Below, one piece after another: positions 59,751 to 64,000 of a stretch of 64,000 nt of DNA. The position numbers and the translations under genes are program-made. The stretch comes from Aspidiotus rigidus (Eukaryota; Arthropoda; Insecta; Hemiptera; Diaspididae): positions 868,001-932,000 of the forward strand of contig JAVHKY010000029.1 in NCBI GenBank assembly GCA_035079385.1, written 5' to 3'. The notes beneath the pieces are model-generated. The model did no database searches. It saw only the letters and a list, made by a program, of their open reading frames with translations, and was not told where the DNA came from. Numbering within the stretch: the first letter of the stretch is position 1; each line of letters begins with the position of its first letter.

Positions 59751-60728
59751 TGTTACGCCCAATTTGTGCTATTGATCGATGCGTGCATTAAAGAGAAATT
59801 TCAACAAGTGCGCGCATTCAAGAACCACTTTGATTAATGCGCGCAATGAAAGAGTCTCTGGTCAATTTTCGCAAAAAATGAGTCAATACACGCAATTGGT
59901 AGTATTTTTTTTGTAGATTACACGCATTGAGCAAGTAGCCATTCTCAGGGTCACATAAATTTTGCGTAAGTACTCAATTCGCGCAGTAAAAAAATAATTC
60001 CAAAAATTAGGCAATAGTTGTACATATTATTCATCTCCAGTACAAACTTTGAAAACAGCAATTAGACAGCCTAAAATGTAAAAACAAAAAAATCATTGGG
60101 AAAAATAAGCATACTTGAATGAAAAATAGGAATAAATTTTCGAGAATTGTCATTAAAAGTCTAAAAATAATGTACATGAATGTATGGTTATAGGTTCACT
60201 TTTAAAATTTTTCCTTGATTCAGACCTTAATCCCACCCCCCCCCCCCCCCCCCGTCCAAAAAAACAGAAATTTGAAATTTAAATACAAACAGAAAAATTA
60301 GGAAGGTTTACTCATGATAATTGTCACAAGAGCGCCCTTTTCCATGACAGGCAGAGTTACAGATGGCCTCCTTTGAAGCACAAACACCTCTTGGTTCTGT
60401 TTTTTTGGCGACAATTGCAACGACGGTACTCTTGCCCCCCTCGTACCAAATCCAGACGCACTCACTCTCTCACTGAGTATTCTTCTTCAGGTACTTCCGG
60501 TACTGTCAGGGCTCTGTACTTTGTAGCGTCCAACGCATTACGCTCAAAGAGGCGATCTAGGCGTCCCGCGTCCGTAATCAATTTTATAGTGATAAAAATG
60601 CGCGTAATCGACATAAAAGTATTACTCAATTCGTGTCAAAATTAATATCAGTGTTTGGTAACTGCACGCACTTAGAGGAGACTTTCTTGATTGCGCGCAT
60701 CGATCAATAGCGCAAATTGCGCGTAATA
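59751..60728. mobile_element. Non-autonomous DNA transposon with inverted ends of about 38 bp
   Basis: 'tgttacgcccaatttgtgct' with 'attgatcgatgcgtgca' at the left is mirrored by 'tgcgcgcatcgatcaat' and 'agcgcaaattgcgcgtaata' at the right. 978 bp. Internally rich in GCGCGCA/TGCGCGC words. Contains a C run at about 60236-60253. No transposase. Confidence 0.75.
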
Positions 60729-60762
60729 TACTTATTTATATATACACAGTATATGTACAGCA

Positions 60763-60935
60763 CTAGCGGTTGGCGGCGCGCCTGACCGCCAGCTGTCTGT
60801 TGGGTAGATATCTGTGTTTTATAAATATTTGGATTTTAACGGTAAGAGCTAACTTGACAGGTAGAGGCTGTATTGCAGCAAAAAACGGACTAATTCAATA
60901 TTTTACCAGTTGCAATGATTAAGGAAATGGATGGA

Positions 60936-61028
<93 letters not shown>

Positions 61029-61797
61029 TCTGAAATTAAACTCATTTGAAAGGAAGTTGCAGGGGCTACAATTTTTGTTCTCTTCAATTTTTCATAAAAA
61101 TGAGTAAAATTCGTGTGAGGTATACTACAATACAATATTTGAATTTTTAGAACTGTAAGGCTTAACGCGTTTAAACATTTAGAACAACGTGTACAGTGAG
61201 AAGCAGTTTTACTATGTCGAAATTCATCATTTTTTACCAGCTCATTACTCCATCCAGAAGGAGTCAGAATGTTGAAATTTATCTAGAACTTTACCCGAAT
61301 AAAAATAAGACATTCAAAAAATACTGCACGTCAATAGGTAAAAGCGTTCAAATAACAGGCATACAAACATATCATCGTTGTCACACTTGCGTTTCTACAG
61401 ACAATGAGACAAACATTCCAAGATTTCCCTTCTTCCGGTGGTAACGTTAAGAAAATAAAAAGAACACACCTCTAACGTGCTGCAATTTAGAAGGTAGCAC
61501 CAAAATCCGGTTCTCAAGAATACAGGATGTGAGGGTAGGAGTAGACAGTTGCGTGTAGTTACTCTTCTTTGGTGAATTGAATCACGTCAAGTGACGTGTA
61601 CAGCGAGGGCACAAAAATTTTAATAAGAACTTTTTTTCTATGGGAGCTAAAATTTTCATTTATGATTTAAAATTTATTCTGGAATAATACGAATATGTGG
61701 CGAAGATTTCAAGTCGATAGGTACAGCGGTTCTCGAGTTATAAAAGGACAAACAGACAAACAGACAGACAAACTTTCCGCTTTATAATTATATTAGA
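60763..61797 (-). mobile_element. Complete non-autonomous Helitron with (CT)n
   Basis: Minus-strand 5' end TCTAATATAATTATAAAGC at 61797 after A, and 3' end CTAG at 60766-60763 before T. Includes a (CT)n run at 60941-61022. Same family as 44929-45896. 1,035 bp, no protein. Confidence 0.8.
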
Positions 61798-62158
61798 TGC
61801 ATACGCTAACAAGAACACCCCTTTTCTCAGAGTGCTGATAAAGTCTACATAAACACCTCAGTCAAAAATTGTAATTTCAAGATGTCTTTTATGTGAGAGT
61901 CTTCTGCTTTTTCTCATTATGTACCGGTAAACAATGGTATAAATACATATTTCCATTATTAGAGCATAACAAATTTGGCTGAATTTGGTGTTACTCAAGT
62001 TCAAATATTAACAAATACTTTTCATTCATTTAAATTATTTTTAATGAAACATTATTCATTTTATTAGGTGTCTTGAAAAATTGATAGTCACTGTATCATT
62101 CTCCAGGAAAAATTCTCAGCAGCAGTAGGTACAGGTGATTTATTGAACAAAATCAAGT

Positions 62159-63300
62159 TCATGGTAGCGGGTATTTCAAGAATCCATATAGATAGGCCTT
62201 GTAAACCAGATTCTCATTCAAATATAGCCGGTTCTGAAATTATACATACCTCATTAAAACATTATGAAAGGTAAAATTATAACAGTTACCTGACCCACTT
62301 ATATTCCGCAGTATGGTTCAAGTGATTGTGTTTAAAGGGGAAAGCTATAGTAATGGACTAATCTACTTTGACAAGATGCAAAGTGTCCTACATACTCATA
62401 ATTCCGAGAAGATTCTCAGTATTTGCTAATAAGCTTTCAATTCTTGTGAAATTTACAATTTTCAAAAAACGTCGTTTTCTGTAGAGGCAATTATTCTTTT
62501 TTTTTTTTTTTTCAATAACAACCCTAGTTTTGCTCGCAGTAACTGATGTTGTAATATCGAGCGTTATCCAAGCTCTACCCCAGGATATGCAGACATACTT
62601 GAAATTATGCTGCGTAGATTATATTACTAAAGCTCGCAATTACAATTTTTGATTATGTTATTAGTTTGAGCGAGTAAGTAACCCATCTTTCATCGTTTGT
62701 GCTCTACTTCTCCTTAACCCTCTTCCCCATACGACAATTCTACATGAGAATAGTGTGGGATCAATTGAAGCGCTGCGTGGAAAAGAGGCCTCCGTCTAAT
62801 GTATTTTTTATGGAACGGAGGCCCCTTTTCCACGCAGCGCTTCAATTGTGGATGTTGGAACTTTGCTTGTGTCCGCTTCAATTCCCCAATACGCAAGCCT
62901 GGCTGGGATGAGACTACTCTCTTACCTCTAAACGTTCAGATCGAGCGGAAATGTTTTACCAGCAGTCAAATGATACATTTTTTCTATCGTTTAGTCTGGG
63001 AATGGGTACAAAATTACATTTCAGGCTATCTCTCATACAATAGTGAAATAATCAATATTGAAACCATTGTTATGATCAGGAAGTGTAGGAATCATACGTG
63101 TACAATCATACTTACATCCAAAACATCGCGCAAAGATGATTTGTCATAATCAACTTGGGGGAAAGTCTGTTCTACTTCAACAAGACTTGTTTCGGATGTA
63201 ATTAAAACAACGCGCATCAATAATAATTCATCAGTATGTCTACCAAAACTGTAGTCAAGCATCTCAGCATAGAATTTAGTTTGATCCATGACGAAGCTAT
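62159..63300 (-). CDS. Secreted annexin-like protein, array gene 6 (3' end only)
   Basis: Two exons are visible: 63116-63300 (exon 7) and 62159-62233 (exon 8), same phases as gene 5. They encode the second half of the protein's repeat 4: SFVMDQTKFYAEMLDYSFGR, HTDELLLMRVV, then NRLYLNENLVYKAYLYGFLK and YPLP, TGA stop. Exon 7 has the one-codon deletion shared with gene 5, so genes 5 and 6 are sisters. Exons 1-6 are expected beyond 64000. Intron 7 carries a 77-bp hairpin insertion. Confidence 0.8.
62767..62843. mobile_element. 77-bp near-perfect hairpin insertion
   Basis: 'gaagcgctgcgtggaaaaga' with 'ggcctccgt' at 62767-62795 is mirrored at 62815-62843. Flanked by CAATT on both sides. The paralogous gene 5 intron (about 51292-51312) reads 'gatcaattgtggatgttgg' without the insertion. 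Confidence 0.85.
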
Positions 63301-64000
63301 CTGAAACGAAATTCATTAATAGATGTAAAATTGTCCAAAACATGCTATATTTTCCATTATTGCACCAGGTTGAGTCGCTGTATAATGAAGTTGTAGATAT
63401 TAATTTTTAGTTTACAAGCTCTCCTCTGTAATACGCCGGCGTCGGGAAGAATTGATCAAAATGCTAACATGAATCGGGTACTGGATGCGATGACTACAGC
63501 ATTAGGGAGTGAAGAAGAACCAGAATCTCGTCCGGTAATCCGTTTAAATATAATATGGAAGGATCTCAAACTATTTGAGAACTTGGAAGAAGGTAAAAAG
63601 GAGTAATCGCAACCCCAAACAAAAAGTAAAACAAATGCGCGACCAGCGTCTAGTTCGTTGAACAAAATCAAGCTACTACCGTCAAATCTGTAAAAGTAGG
63701 ATGAGTTTGCAATACTGCCCTAAAAAGGTTGGGTTAGCCGTGGGAAGCGTAGTCCTAATATACCGCACCACAGAAATTCACAAATTGCGGATGGTTGCGG
63801 AGCCGTTGGCCAAAATTGGCGTCCTTGAGGCTGTTGAATGAGATAGACTCCTCAAGACTACGTGGGCAGTTTATGACCAAGTGGAGCAGGATACACTCAC
63901 GCAACAATATATAGAATTTATTCACAGTTAACACAAATAAAACACAAATAAAATAAAAGAAGGGAATGAAAATAGGGTTAAAATTTTGAGGTCAATGGAA
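63301..64000. other. Gene 6 intron 6 (partial), with conserved block and repeat R5
   Basis: 63370-63680 matches 51825-52115. R5 copy 2 lies at about 63735-63830. No exon 6 is seen before the window ends. Confidence 0.55.

Larger units (their letters stand above)
59384..62158. other. Spacer between array genes 5 and 6, with two nested-type insertions
   Basis: Spacer sequence runs to about 59750 and resumes at 61798 ('acgctaacaagaaca'). In between are a TIR element and a Helitron. No gene. Confidence 0.6.

Overview
This is a eukaryotic nuclear window, most likely from an insect. It is AT-rich, with GT-AG introns, dense transposon debris and an insect-type plexin A. The species cannot be fixed from the sequence. 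The repeat load and the single-intron plexin would fit a hemipteran, but that is only a guess.

Left part (1-16.4 kb): a complete plexin A gene on the + strand (CDS 1834-4891 joined to 7812-10576, 1,940 aa) with one coding intron full of repeats. The stop is a UGA-C followed by 53 more open, coding-like codons, which makes it a stop-readthrough candidate. After it comes about 5.6 kb of AT-rich, T-biased sequence that may be a long 3'UTR. From 16.4 to 20.2 kb there are only repeats, including a MITE built on an in-frame 45-bp repeat.

Right part (20.2-64 kb): a head-to-tail array on the - strand of five complete eight-exon genes plus the 3' end of a sixth. All have the same exon phases. Conceptual splicing gives proteins of 343-352 aa that read as four-repeat annexins, but very divergent ones. 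The type-II calcium motif (GxGT) is lost in repeats 1-3 and at best vestigial in repeat 4. The first exon, read in the frame that fits the splice phase, encodes a hydrophobic signal-peptide-like N-terminus, and repeat 2 has a conserved N-glycosylation sequon. This suggests a tandem family of secreted annexin-like proteins, which I take to be the most notable system in the window. Repeat 1 is almost invariant between paralogs, while the AB loops of repeats 2 and 4 vary strongly.

The array was built by duplication of units that included the spacers. Each unit was then hit by different mobile elements: Helitrons, a Penelope-like element with 111-bp inverted arms, two truncated LINEs, foldback elements and MITEs, and a fragment carrying a Crypton-like tyrosine recombinase N-terminal exon. 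Comparison of paralogous units exposes empty sites for several insertions. No tRNA, rRNA or CRISPR array was seen.
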